Shown: one piece after another, positions 47,209-55,863 of the stretch
Layout: each line of letters starts with the position of its first letter
Numbering within the stretch: the first letter of the stretch is position 1
Assembly (NCBI RefSeq): GCF_002205795.1
Contig: NZ_NIUY01000002.1
Span: forward strand, 372,001-436,000
DNA from: Chryseobacterium sp. VAUSW3
Lineage (GTDB): Bacteria > Bacteroidota > Bacteroidia > Flavobacteriales > Weeksellaceae
Reading direction: 5' to 3'
DNA length: 64,000 nt
Notes under the pieces: model-generated
The model's database searches: none
Told to the model about the DNA's origin: nothing
Seen by the model: only the letters and a program-made list of their open reading frames with translations
Position numbers and translations under genes: made by a program

Positions 47209-47901
47209 ATGATTGACCTTCCCGGAAAAGCCATCCATGATTTCCATTTTACTGAGCGTAGAAAGAAGCTTTTTGTTCATGACGAATTTGGGCCCAAAGT
47301 AGAGATGCCTGTTTCCTATTATTTCAGGAACTTCAGGAAAATGCCTGAACTGGAAAGGGTGGCGATTGAAGAATGTTCCGGTAAAGTGCTGGATATTGGT
47401 GCTGCCGCGGGTTCGCATGCTTTAGATCTTTCTAAAAAAGGTCTCGATGTTACCGCACTGGAAATTTCTCCGCTGGCGTGTGAGGTCATAAAGGACAGAG
47501 GGGTCGCCAATGTTATCTGTGAGGATTTTTTCACCTTTGAAGGGCAGGAATTCGATACTTTGCTTCTGCTGATGAACGGGATCGGCATTTCATCGACTTT
47601 AGACGGTTTCAGGGAGTTTCTGAAAAAAGCTTCAACACTGCTGAATAATGACGGTAAGATTGTTTTCGATTCCTGCGACATTGCTTACATGTACGAGGAC
47701 GTTCTGCAACCCTACGACAAATACTATGGCGAAATCAATACCCGATACGAATTTGACCAGCAGCTTACCGACTGGTTCCGGTGGCTGTATCTGGACCCTG
47801 AAACCATGATGGTGATTGCAGCCGAAGAGGGATTTCACGCCGAGGTGATTTTTGAAGACGAGAATGACCAGTATCTGGCGGTACTTACTAAAAACGCTTA
47901 A
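47209..47901 (+). CDS. Class I SAM-dependent methyltransferase
   Basis: A 230-residue methyltransferase from ATG 47209 (MIDLPGKAIHDF); the longer upstream frame is rejected because a TATCTTTG -7 box lies within it at 47177-47184. Motif I is VLDIGAAAGSHALDL near residue 68, motif II is VTALEISPLACEV, and the post-I region reads NVICEDFFTF. It is soluble; the target molecule cannot be inferred. Its stop overlaps that of the convergent glycoside hydrolase gene by 3 bases. Confidence 0.9.
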   Translation: MIDLPGKAIHDFHFTERRKKLFVHDEFGPKVEMPVSYYFRNFRKMPELERVAIEECSGKVLDIGAAAGSHALDLSKKGLDVTALEISPLACEVIKDRGVANVICEDFFTFEGQEFDTLLLLMNGIGISSTLDGFREFLKKASTLLNNDGKIVFDSCDIAYMYEDVLQPYDKYYGEINTRYEFDQQLTDWFRWLYLDPETMMVIAAEEGFHAEVIFEDENDQYLAVLTKNA

Positions 47902-49484
47902 AGCTTCACCGCATCGTAATCACTCTCATTGCTTAACCTGTCGATGGCTTTAATGGCTACTGTATTGAGTTTTTTGCCGTTTCTGGTAAGCGGAAGTGTT
48001 TTGCCTGTATGATCGCGGTCCAGGATTTTAGTTTCCCAGGTATCGCCATATCTGGCAAAAAGTACCCAACGGAAGACTGTACCGTTTTCCTTTGAATCCC
48101 AGTTCACCCTGTAACCGTCACCTGATTTTGCTCCCGAGAGGGTCGGCGTCATGATTTTCTTTGTTTTAATCCACGGGGTTGCAGGCACCAGCGCATCCTC
48201 ACGATAGAGTTTTTTCACCGCACTCAGCATTTCCGGGCTTTTCTTAAGACCATCGGTGCTGTAATGAATTTCACCTGCGCCGTTCTTTGGCAGCATGCGG
48301 CGGATGGTGTTCATCTGGCCGGTAATTTCATTAGGTTTGTTATCAGCTTTTACGCCTACGGTATTCAGGCCTGGCCAGAGGTGGATGTTTTTGATGTTTT
48401 CGTCTTTCCACCACTTCAGGAGGGCAGAAAAACTCTGTGCGCCGCCTTCTTTCCAGTAGAGCTGTGGCGAATAATAATCGCACCAGCCTTCATTCAGCCA
48501 CAGTTTCGCATCGGCATAAAGTTCATCATACTGTGAGGAGCCTGTAACGCCGGCAGGATAGCCCGGTTTCCAGATGCCGAAAGGCGAAATCCCAAACTTT
48601 ACGGTAGCTTTCTCGGCATGGATTTCATCGTGAAGTCTTTTGATGATCTTATTCACATTCGCCCTGCGCCAATCTGCGCGGGAAAGGGTTCCGCCGGAAT
48701 TTCGGTACATATTCCAGGTTTTGTCATCAGGAAAGTCCCTGCCGCCGTGGTATTCTTTATAAGGATAGAAATAATCGTCAATATGTACCGCATCGATGTC
48801 GTAACGTTTTACCAGATCTTTAATGACACTGGAGACATGGTTCTGTACCCTTTCATCAGACGGGTCCATCCAGTACATTCCGTTTCTCAGTTTATATACA
48901 CTCTGTGACATGACCGAGGCCATGCTTGAGGATGTTACAGCGCCGCCGGTGGTGTGATGGGCACGGTAGGGATTCATCCAGACATGGAGCTCCATGCCGC
49001 GTTTGTGTGCTTCTTCAATCCAGAATTCCAAGGGGTCGTAATATGGGGAAGGAGCTTTGCCGGTCTGCCCAGTAAGAAAATAAGACCAGGGTTCCAGATC
49101 GCTTTTGTACATGGCATCTGCAGAAGGGCGCACCTGAAAGATCACCGCGTTGAAGTTGGCACCCTTCAGCATGTCGAGCAACTGAATGGCCTCGTCTTTC
49201 TGTTGTTGGGTCGTGAGGTTGTTTCTTGTAGGCCAGTTGATATTAGCCACGGTAGCGATCCACGCTGCGCGGAATTCGCGATTGATTTCCGGGAGCGTAA
49301 CTTTTATTACATCGGTTCCTGCAGGGGGGAGCGGGTTCGCTGGTGTCTTTGGAGGGACAGGTTTGGTCACCTGACTCTTCTTAGCTGTACTGCGGTTCTT
49401 TACCTGAGGTTTCTGGGTAGTACAGGAATTGATAAAAACGGCTGCTGCCAGCAGAAGGCTATATTTTAGGTTGCGGATATTCAT
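47898..49484 (-). CDS. Glycoside hydrolase-like (GHL10/DUF187) lipoprotein
   Basis: A 528-residue protein with a lipoprotein signal (SLLLAAAVFINSC, Cys21). A Pro- and Lys-rich linker leads into the GHL10 catalytic fold (about 70-390): FRAAWIATVANINWPTR, VIFQVRPSADAMYKSD, ELHVWMNPYRAHH, VHIDDYFYPY, GISPFGIWKP and WCDYYSPQLYW. A fibronectin-like domain follows (about 425-528). It likely acts on peptidoglycan or another polysaccharide at the outer membrane. Monocistronic and convergent with the methyltransferase. Confidence 0.93.
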   Translation of the reverse strand: MNIRNLKYSLLLAAAVFINSCTTQKPQVKNRSTAKKSQVTKPVPPKTPANPLPPAGTDVIKVTLPEINREFRAAWIATVANINWPTRNNLTTQQQKDEAIQLLDMLKGANFNAVIFQVRPSADAMYKSDLEPWSYFLTGQTGKAPSPYYDPLEFWIEEAHKRGMELHVWMNPYRAHHTTGGAVTSSSMASVMSQSVYKLRNGMYWMDPSDERVQNHVSSVIKDLVKRYDIDAVHIDDYFYPYKEYHGGRDFPDDKTWNMYRNSGGTLSRADWRRANVNKIIKRLHDEIHAEKATVKFGISPFGIWKPGYPAGVTGSSQYDELYADAKLWLNEGWCDYYSPQLYWKEGGAQSFSALLKWWKDENIKNIHLWPGLNTVGVKADNKPNEITGQMNTIRRMLPKNGAGEIHYSTDGLKKSPEMLSAVKKLYREDALVPATPWIKTKKIMTPTLSGAKSGDGYRVNWDSKENGTVFRWVLFARYGDTWETKILDRDHTGKTLPLTRNGKKLNTVAIKAIDRLSNESDYDAVKL

Positions 49485-49813
49485 GAAGCAAAAATACTAC
49501 TATATCTGAAACTGAAAAATTTGGGATTGCGTATGGGGAGGCAGATGGTAATAAAATATCATCCTGCACTGTTATTATCCCGATTTTGTAAACGGGCTTA
49601 TGGGAGGCATTTTTTATTTTTAAACAGATCCATGGTCATGAATTGTGTTTTAGAAAGTTTTAGACAGTCATCTGAATTAATAAAAAAAAGATTAATTGTG
49701 ATTTTTGTAGATGAGAGACGCTGTGCATTTCTGTTGAGAGGCCATGCTTTACTATTACTGGAAAAGAGACGCAAGGCATTGCGTCTCTTGTGGTGGGCTG
49801 TGTTTTGGTGGCT
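49485..49813. other. 329-base intergenic region between the GH10-like and DUF6266 genes
   Basis: Contains the promoter region of the GH10-like gene and, at 49764-49789, the terminator hairpin of the DUF6266 gene. Otherwise no gene or repeat is visible; short ORFs here lack start signals. Confidence 0.5.
49764..49789 (-). terminator. Terminator of the DUF6266 gene
   Basis: AAGAGACGCAA and TTGCGTCTCTT form an 11-bp perfect stem with a 4-base loop and T-rich sequence on the - strand side. Confidence 0.75.
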
Positions 49814-50452
49814 TTAGATGATGGTTCCTGCGTAGACGGAGTTCGATACCTCTTCACCCAGGATGTCCCGAAAGGCGAGCCAGACATAGAGGTCCTGACC
49901 TACCATTTGTGGCGGGACATTGGCGGTATAGGTTCCGGCGTTGCGCTGGGCTGCATTTTCGACAAAGGAGGTGAGGGGCTGGTCTTTTGCCGCAATGAGG
50001 ATCTGCACCCAGTCGGTTTCACGGGCTGGGTTACCGGCAGAATTGTCTTGCCAGGTTACGGTGAGGGTTTCCGGAGTGGGCAGGGTTAGGGTCAGGGGTA
50101 CGGCAGCCAGTAAAGATCCTTTTGAAAAGGAGATGGAAGGATACTGAGGGGTAATGGTTCCTGCCGCAAAATCGATCAGGAAATTGGTCATCAGGTTGGT
50201 CATTGCGAGGTTGTAACATGATTTCATCCCGATGCGTCTTCCGAAATGATCACAGGCATAGGCACGGTAAGATTGCATGAATTCTGCGCTTAATCTCATG
50301 CGCTGGTAAATGAGCAGCTGTTTTGCACTTGGTGCCGAAGTTCTTTTGCGTGGACGAATCTTGGTGAATTCGTTGCCGAACATGTTGGCTACTACGATTC
50401 GGCCGGTGCGGCCCGAGGTTCCTGATAACAGGGAGTCATAAATTTTACCCAT
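49814..50452 (-). CDS. DUF6266 family protein
   Basis: A 212-residue protein with the start MGKIYDSLLSGTSGRTGRIV, the pattern I associate with DUF6266, a family abundant in Chryseobacterium. The first 110 residues are basic and helical (IRPRKRTSAPSAKQLLIYQR), followed by a beta-rich Ig-like C-terminal half (LTVTWQDNSAGNPARETD, YVWLAFRDI). No signal peptide. It lies just before the cassette array but has a codon and base composition (GC-richer) like the core genome. Function unknown. Confidence 0.8.
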   Translation of the reverse strand: MGKIYDSLLSGTSGRTGRIVVANMFGNEFTKIRPRKRTSAPSAKQLLIYQRMRLSAEFMQSYRAYACDHFGRRIGMKSCYNLAMTNLMTNFLIDFAAGTITPQYPSISFSKGSLLAAVPLTLTLPTPETLTVTWQDNSAGNPARETDWVQILIAAKDQPLTSFVENAAQRNAGTYTANVPPQMVGQDLYVWLAFRDILGEEVSNSVYAGTII

Positions 50453-51139
50453 GGTATTGATTTTTAATTGGTTAATGGTGTAAAGTTGAGGATTTTGAAG
50501 ACGTGTTTAGAAAAGGTGGAAAAAGTTTCCAAAAATTTCCATTCGTTTCCTTACCTGTCATTAAAAGGGTGGTTTTATCCATTAATGGGATTGGTATCCT
50601 TAGTATTCTTTATTCTCTAAACGCCTGTTGTGAGGTGAGTTTAAGGGGAAACAGGAAGCGATGACCGAAAAGAGATGAGTACTTTTCACTATCCCCTGTA
50701 TATGATTTGTCTAAGGGTTGTATATCCATTCTATATGCGGTGTATATAGACTAGCCGTATACTGTTCGATGTTGGAATGCTGGGTGATGGATGATGGATG
50801 CTGGGTGCTGGATGCTGGATGCTGGATGCTGGATGCTGGATGAAAAAGCAGGTACAGAAGGAAAAAAGGGGTAATTATGGTTCGCCGTATTTTGGTGGAG
50901 GAGGTTTTTGTAGTTTTGAAAAGGGACAGGTTGTAAAGTGGCTCAAAGTCGGGAGACTTTGCGCAGCAGGTGCTGTTCATGTGGAAAGCTTATCCATATG
51001 ATTGCCGCGGTGGTTGCCGGTGGAAAAAGAAAAAACGGCATGATCGAAAATGATGTTCGCATTTTGCATAACTTCAGCATTTCGCATTTTGTATATCTCA
51101 AAGTTATAAAAATATAAATGACTATACAACAAGGGTTTA
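50453..51139. other. 687-base gene-free region before the cassette array
   Basis: No credible gene; the frames here are translations of low-complexity DNA. It holds a heptanucleotide tandem repeat (50777-50839) and AT-rich DNA to the right of about 51000. There is no trace of an integrase gene, which is where an intI would be expected. Confidence 0.55.
50777..50839 (+). repeat. Tandem heptanucleotide repeat, unit ATGCTGG
   Basis: Nine 7-base units, five of them perfect ATGCTGG in a row at the right end, the others with single changes (GTGATGG, ATGATGG, GTGCTGG). It reads as a simple-sequence minisatellite. It is intergenic and about 340 bases from the first cassette. Confidence 0.85.
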
Positions 51140-51143
51140 AAAA

Positions 51144-51187
51144 TTTGGCAGTCTGGAATAATCTTCGCATATTTGAGAGTTATAGGC
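51144..51187 (+). other. attI-like site 1 with candidate cassette promoter
   Basis: TTTG (51144-51147), 20 bases, then CATATTTG (51168-51175), GAGA, then GTTATAGGC (51179-51187), the core of the first cassette. It aligns with the second site at 61501-61548 (about 31 of 40 bases identical, including 15 in a row ending at GTTAT). The promoter-like elements in both have the same 20-base spacing. Assigned by position and homology; no integrase test is possible. Confidence 0.6.
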
Positions 51188-51266
51188 AATGGTAGGACAA
51201 CCAACAACAAACCAAAATTCCCTATAAAAAAATGCACAAGAATTTTTCTGCCCAAATTTTCCAATT

Positions 51267-51746
51267 CTATTTCTCACTTGGTAGAAGCAAACTTAAAGGC
51301 AATTCCAAGCTGTTTTTCGTTATTCCCATTACTACAATTGTGCGGAATTTTTTGATATTTTCATTACTGAAAAATATCGTTCGGGTAAGATTTTCATAAT
51401 AGCTCATTGACGGAACAACCATCACGAGAAAAAAATCAGACTCGCCTGTAACATAATAGCACTGCTGAATTTCAGGGACTTTTTCAAATTCTTTCTTTAT
51501 AATGTCAATTTGTTCAATCTTCTCGCTATCGAGAAAAACCTCAACAAGAATAGTAACATTATTTCCTATTTTCTCCCTGTCAATAACAGCAATATCTTTT
51601 TCAATAATGCCAAGTTCACGCATTTTTTTAATCCGCCTCTGAACCGCAGCGGCAGATAATCCTATCATTTCCCCAATATCTCTTTGGGGAGTTAGATTGT
51701 TCTTCTGAATAATGCTTAAAATTTTATGGTCAAATGTATCGAGCAT
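51267..51746 (-). CDS. Lrp/AsnC family transcriptional regulator
   Basis: A 159-residue protein from ATG 51746. The N-terminal winged helix-turn-helix reads LDTFDHKILSIIQKNN, then IGEMIGLSAAAVQRRIKKM; the C-terminal RAM domain is at about 65-150 (QCYYVTGESDFFLVMVV). It is transcribed away from the transporter gene that starts 103 bases upstream, as is usual for an Lrp regulator with its amino-acid exporter. It is the only - strand gene within the cassette array and lies inside the first cassette, so that cassette carries its own regulator. Confidence 0.93.
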   Translation of the reverse strand: MLDTFDHKILSIIQKNNLTPQRDIGEMIGLSAAAVQRRIKKMRELGIIEKDIAVIDREKIGNNVTILVEVFLDSEKIEQIDIIKKEFEKVPEIQQCYYVTGESDFFLVMVVPSMSYYENLTRTIFFSNENIKKFRTIVVMGITKNSLELPLSLLLPSEK

Positions 51747-51757
51747 ACCAAAATATT

Positions 51758-51836
51758 TTTTGATGAAACAAAATTGCAAAACAGCTATCAAATTTAATGA
51801 AAAAACAACCCAGTTTTGATGCAATTTTGCAAAAAA
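51758..51836. promoter_or_regulatory. Divergent promoter/operator region of the Lrp and EamA genes
   Basis: Two related dyads lie in the gap: CAAAATTGCAAAAC (51769-51782) and TGCAATTTTGCAAAA (51820-51834), the first being the reverse complement of part of the second. Their placement between the divergent starts fits Lrp binding sites. Inference only. Confidence 0.5.
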
Positions 51837-51848
51837 TATACATTCTAA

Positions 51849-52739
51849 ATGGATACAAAAACTAAAAAGGGAATATTGTTAGGAATAATCGCCGCTGCAT
51901 TTTGGGGAATATCAGGAACGTTAGGGCAATTCTTATTTCAGCAAAGAGGGATAAATGTTGAATGGCTCATTACTTTGAGATTGTTGCTTTCGGGTGTTGG
52001 GCTTTTAATCCTTGCAAAAAGCACTAAAAATGACATTTTAAAGATTTGGAATAATAGGAAAGACGCCATTCAGCTTTTTATTTTCAGTATAATAGGAATG
52101 GTGGGTGTTCAATACACTTATTTTGCAGCCATTAAACATTCAAACGCCGCAACAGCAACAGTTTTACAATTTGCAGGACCCATTTTTATCGCTGTTTATC
52201 TGGCTTTGAAATACAAAAAAATCCCAAAGAAATTAGAACTGTTAGCCATACTTTTAGCTGTTGCAGGGACTTTCTTATTGGTAACCCGTGGAAATTTCAA
52301 CACACTTTCTATTTCGGGCATAGCATTGTTTTTTGGGATTGCATCTGCAATTACATTAGCTATCTATACATTACAACCGAAAGATTTGCTTGCAAAGTAT
52401 AATTCTGCATTGGTTGTTGGTTGGGGAATGCTCATAGGTGGAATTGTATTTAGTTTTGTAAAAGCACCCTGGCAGGTAGAGGGCGATTGGGATTTAAAAA
52501 CGTTTTTGGGTGTTGCGTTTATTATCATTTTCGGAACATTGATAGCTTTCTATTCTTACCTGAATGCCGTAAAAATAATTGGCGGTCAAAAAACAAGTTT
52601 GCTTGCATCGGCAGAACCTCTTGTAGCTGTTATCTTATCCGTCATTTGGCTAAACACCCCTTTTTCAGTCATTGAGTGGATTGGAAGTCTTTGTATTATT
52701 TCAACAGTATTCTTATTGACAAAGAAAGAAACAAAATGA
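51849..52739 (+). CDS. EamA/DMT family transporter
   Basis: A 296-residue protein with ten hydrophobic segments in two EamA repeats (about 8-140 and 150-290). Repeat landmarks are AAFWGISGTLGQFLF and GPIFIAVYLALKY in the first, and GTLIAFYSYLNAVKIIG and SAEPLVAVILSVIW in the second. DMT transporters export amino acids and metabolites; an adjacent Lrp regulator suggests amino-acid export. It is the second gene of cassette 0, followed after 49 bases by attC-like site A. Confidence 0.93.
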   Translation: MDTKTKKGILLGIIAAAFWGISGTLGQFLFQQRGINVEWLITLRLLLSGVGLLILAKSTKNDILKIWNNRKDAIQLFIFSIIGMVGVQYTYFAAIKHSNAATATVLQFAGPIFIAVYLALKYKKIPKKLELLAILLAVAGTFLLVTRGNFNTLSISGIALFFGIASAITLAIYTLQPKDLLAKYNSALVVGWGMLIGGIVFSFVKAPWQVEGDWDLKTFLGVAFIIIFGTLIAFYSYLNAVKIIGGQKTSLLASAEPLVAVILSVIWLNTPFSVIEWIGSLCIISTVFLLTKKETK

Positions 52740-52788
52740 GATTAATGAATATCAACTCTCTAACCACAATAAATGATAAAGAACCACA

Positions 52789-52986
52789 GCCTATAACAAG
52801 GGTTTTGCAAAATGGCGGGATTAAGTCTAAGTTGAAAGTTTGTGCTTCGTAAGCCGCAAAAGCCAATTTTATTGGCTTTTTTTCATAAATTAGCAAATAG
52901 AAATTGGCTTTTGCTACGTGTCGTCTAAATCGAAACTTCCGTCTTCGATTTTCCGCCACTTCGCAAAGCCCCGAACCGTTAGCAGA
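52789..52986 (+). repeat. attC-like site A
   Basis: Left inverse core GCCTATAAC (52789-52797), then GGGTTTTGCAAAATGGCGG; right CCGCCACTTCGCAAAGCCC and core GTTAGCAGA (52978-52986). Arms pair with two bulges. 198 bp. Confidence 0.75.
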
Positions 52987-53013
52987 AAGTGTATCCAAAA
53001 AACCGCAAAAAAA

Positions 53014-53445
53014 ATGAATAATATTAAAATAACAGCATTAAAGTATTCAATTTTATTTTTGCTGATTTCTTTGGTGACAAGTTGCTCAACAAAAAATGAG
53101 ATTTATGGAACTTGGAAACTAACTGCTGAAATAAACAGTGAAAATCCTTATGCTAATCGCTCTTCTCTAACTGAAACTAAAATAAAGAGTAACAAAACAA
53201 TAACTTTAAATAGAGATAGCACATTCGTTTCAAATTTGCTTTTGTGTAATCAATATCCTCCGAATGATACAATAATTTCAAAAGGAGTATATCATTTCAA
53301 AAAACCAAAAAATCCAGACAAATTATTTTGGTTAGAATGCAAAGATGTCTATCCAATCTTCTATTTTAAAATGAATAATAAAAAACTAGAACTTTATTAC
53401 CCTTCTTTTGGTAGTGGTTATAAAATAAAAATATTTGAAAAATAA
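53014..53445 (+). CDS. Cassette 1 lipoprotein, 143 aa
   Basis: Starts at ATG 53014, 36 bases after the core G. A signal peptide with lipobox (FLLISLVTSC) puts the lipid cysteine at residue 22. The mature part begins STKNEIYGTWKLTAEIN, resembling the GTWK of lipocalin-like lipoproteins. No homolog recognised by me; a single-copy cassette protein exported to the outer membrane or inner membrane is the best inference. AT-rich coding, with no promoter before the gene. Confidence 0.7.
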   Translation: MNNIKITALKYSILFLLISLVTSCSTKNEIYGTWKLTAEINSENPYANRSSLTETKIKSNKTITLNRDSTFVSNLLLCNQYPPNDTIISKGVYHFKKPKNPDKLFWLECKDVYPIFYFKMNNKKLELYYPSFGSGYKIKIFEK

Positions 53446-53462
53446 ACAGATAAAAAAACACC

Positions 53463-53664
53463 TTCTGCTAACATGGGTTTTGCAAGATGCGGGGTTGAAG
53501 GAAATCTCAGAAATTTTTTTTGAAAGTACCCGCAAAAAACTTTTCCATTTTTAGTTTTTTCGTAATTTTAAAAAATGGAAAAAGTTTTTGCTAGCGTATG
53601 GTTATATCTTGAAATTTCGGTTGCAGTAGCCCGCACCTCGCAAAGCCCTTTTCCGTTAGCGGCA
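53463..53664 (+). repeat. attC-like site B
   Basis: Inverse core TTCTGCTAAC (53463-53472), L arm GGGTTTTGCAAGATGCGGG (53475-53493) and complementary CCCGCACCTCGCAAAGCCC (53630-53648) with three mismatched or extra bases, and core GTTAGCGGCA (53655-53664). 202 bp, the clearest example. Middle is AT-rich. Confidence 0.78.
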
Positions 53665-53690
53665 ATGTTGCCAAAAAATTCCGCAAAAGA

Positions 53691-54215
53691 ATGACTAAAA
53701 AAGAAATTGAAAATATTAGAATAAGAAAAAGATGGTCTTTTAGTTATTGGGACATTTTTGAAAGATATTTCTTTATCATATTTCCTTTAGGTTTCGTGTT
53801 TGTGGGTTTAGCTGAGATAAAATCAGGATTTACTAATGATAAAATTGAATTGAAATTTTTAGGATTTATAACATTAATATTAGGAATTTTAGCAAGTTTA
53901 TTTGTTTCAATCAGGCTATATGAAAATCAAATTTTTAAAGAATATGAAATTGACGAATTAAACAATGAAAAAATTGAGAGCGCTTTGAAAAATTGTGGTT
54001 TTGAAAACTATAATTATAACAAGAACGGTTATTATGAAGTTATCACTAATGTTTCTTGGTTTTCTTGGGGTGAAACGATTACGTTAATTCCAATTGAAAA
54101 AAAAATACTAATAAATAGCAAGCCAAACGGAACAAAATTCAAACCCCAACCAATTACAATTTTTAAAGACAAAAAAAATATAAAGAGGCTAATTAACGAA
54201 TTAAGAAAAAAATAG
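53691..54215 (+). CDS. Cassette 2 membrane protein, 174 aa
   Basis: ATG 53691, 36 bases after the core. Two hydrophobic segments (about 22-45 and 60-80: FIIFPLGFVFVGL and LGFITLILGILASLFVSI) are followed by a soluble C-terminal domain of about 90 residues (NNEKIESALKNCGFENYNYNKNGYYEV). No family recognised. As an unrecognised membrane protein in a cassette, it may be a stress or defence product; that is speculation. Confidence 0.7.
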   Translation: MTKKEIENIRIRKRWSFSYWDIFERYFFIIFPLGFVFVGLAEIKSGFTNDKIELKFLGFITLILGILASLFVSIRLYENQIFKEYEIDELNNEKIESALKNCGFENYNYNKNGYYEVITNVSWFSWGETITLIPIEKKILINSKPNGTKFKPQPITIFKDKKNIKRLINELRKK

Positions 54216-54222
54216 AAAACAC

Positions 54223-54360
54223 TGCCGCTAACATTGTATTGCCAAAAGCGGGGTTGAACGGCTTCGTTTGAGCATTTGTGCAAGGTTCAACATTCGTTCT
54301 TCGATTGAACTTTTGTGCTAAAAATCCCCGCCTTCGGCAATACCCAAACCGTTGTGCGCA
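54223..54360 (+). repeat. attC-like site C
   Basis: Inverse core TGCCGCTAAC (54223-54232), GTATTGCCAAAAGCGGGG, complementary CCCCGCCTTCGGCAATAC, and core GTTGTGCGCA (54351-54360). 138 bp. Confidence 0.75.
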
Positions 54361-54674
54361 ATATTACCGCCGCGACTTTCAAATCAAATTTATGAGATTT
54401 TTTTAATTCTGAACTGACTTTTTGCTGGCTGAATTCTGAATCTAAATCTACCTTTCGAAAAATAACCGCACTGAGGATAGCCGCTTAAAAAACCGCACTG
54501 ACTTTTCCAAAACTACTGATCTGACTCCCTTACTTTGCACTTAGCGTTCTGAATTAAACTTCGGAAAACTATTTCTGCTAAAAACAAACGTGCAAAACTG
54601 CATGAATTCAATATCTTTTTAACTGTCTGACTGACTTTTAAAAGCACTAAAACTCCCTTGAAATTAAAAAATAC
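54361..54674. other. Cassette 3: 451-bp cassette with no ORF
   Basis: Between attC-like sites C and D, this stretch has complementary cassette ends (GTTGTGCGCA / TGCGCACAAC) but no open frame of 60 codons on either strand. It contains several copies of CTGACT-like words (for example CTGACTGACTT near 54630, GAACTGACTT near 54410), giving a loosely repetitive look. It may be a non-coding cassette, a regulatory RNA cassette, or a decayed gene. Confidence 0.6.
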
Positions 54675-54810
54675 TGCGCACAACACGGTATTTCTGTTAG
54701 CGGGATTGAAGTTTACATCATAAAGATTTTCGCGAGTTGTTCTTTTTGTTATATTTACAAAAACTAATTATAATAATCCCCGCCAACAGAAATACCCAAC
54801 CGTTAGTGGC
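54675..54810 (+). repeat. attC-like site D
   Basis: Inverse core TGCGCACAAC (54675-54684), GGTATTTCTGTTAGCGGG, then CCCCGCCAACAGAAATACC and core GTTAGTGGC (54802-54810). Nearly identical in its middle to site F. 136 bp. Confidence 0.78.
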
Positions 54811-54833
54811 AACCTTAACAGACGACCAGCAAT

Positions 54834-55841
54834 ATGGAAGAAAAACGACCAATTGACAGAAAAAGAGAATCAGGCGGACACGCAGACATCGGTTCAGAAG
54901 AAGATGGAGCTATTGTCGAAATGAAAAATATAGGTGGACGACTATTAATTATTAAAGAAAGGTCAATCTATGAAATGGTTATGGCAGACGATATTGACCC
55001 TGAAAGAACCAATATAAATATTCCTACAACAATTCATAAACTTATCATAGACAAAGGAACAGAATCAGAAACTGTTTCAAGGACACTTTTAACAGCAATG
55101 ACTTTATTCAGACCAGAATACATTTCAAACACTGTTGACTGTTCAAAAATCATAGGTTTGACAATAGATTTACTTTCTGAAATTTCAATACTTGAGAAGG
55201 AAATAAAAGAATATCAATTTGCCGAAAAAACCGCTTCTGACGAATACGAAGAAAGAAGAAACCAAAAAGTTTCTTATAAACTTCCATCTGTTGTTAGCCT
55301 TGAATCAAAATGTAAAACTATATTTCAGAAAGCAGACCACATAGAACAGACTCTTATGGACATAATAGTTAAGTTCTACCCTAATCTTGGTTTAACAAAG
55401 CAATCTCATTTTCCAAATTTCTACGAAAAATTGAAAGAAAAATATGGAGAAACCGACCCCTTCGTAGAGTTCATTAAAAAGACAGTTTACTTTATGCAAG
55501 TTATCCGAGAGTTACGAAATGGATTCGACCATAGACTTGAACATACAAAGGTTTTTGATTTTGAGTTGCAGACAGATGGAAACATTATTTCACCTACAAT
55601 CCAATTAAACCACAAAAAAGTAAAATTGGAAAGAACTTCTTTAGGCGATTTTTTAGAAATAACAACTAAGAATATGCTTGACATTATTGAATTGACATTT
55701 GCTTATTTAGCGGGCAAAAATGTCAGGACAGGTGGAATGCCATATCAAGTAAGACAAATACCTGACAATAAAAGACGTAATAAGTTTGTAAAATTTAGCT
55801 TTTGGACTCCAATTGGCGAAGAAGGTTTTTACAACCAATAA
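54834..55841 (+). CDS. Cassette 4 gene 1: HEPN-motif protein, 335 aa
   Basis: A soluble, mostly helical protein. Residues 228-233 read R-N-G-F-D-H in the context IRELRNGFDHRLEH, which matches the HEPN RNase signature R-[NDH]-x3-H, here in a helix; the second half is C-terminal to it (about 235-330). The N-terminal 20 residues are polar and disordered. HEPN domains are RNA-cleaving or RNA-binding modules of toxin-antitoxin and phage-defence systems; the motif alone does not prove activity. It is followed after 22 bases by a membrane protein gene in the same cassette. Domain assignment is tentative. Confidence 0.6.
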   Translation: MEEKRPIDRKRESGGHADIGSEEDGAIVEMKNIGGRLLIIKERSIYEMVMADDIDPERTNINIPTTIHKLIIDKGTESETVSRTLLTAMTLFRPEYISNTVDCSKIIGLTIDLLSEISILEKEIKEYQFAEKTASDEYEERRNQKVSYKLPSVVSLESKCKTIFQKADHIEQTLMDIIVKFYPNLGLTKQSHFPNFYEKLKEKYGETDPFVEFIKKTVYFMQVIRELRNGFDHRLEHTKVFDFELQTDGNIISPTIQLNHKKVKLERTSLGDFLEITTKNMLDIIELTFAYLAGKNVRTGGMPYQVRQIPDNKRRNKFVKFSFWTPIGEEGFYNQ

Positions 55842-55863
55842 ATATTTAACTACAACGAATAGT

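Noticed and set aside
49521..49817. 98-codon ORF before the DUF6266 gene
   Set aside because: It overlaps the DUF6266 terminator hairpin, has no family resemblance and no clear start region.
50711..51001. ORFs on both strands across the ATGCTGG repeat
   Set aside because: They translate repeat DNA (for example QHPASSTQHP) and lack start signals or homology; simple-sequence artefact.
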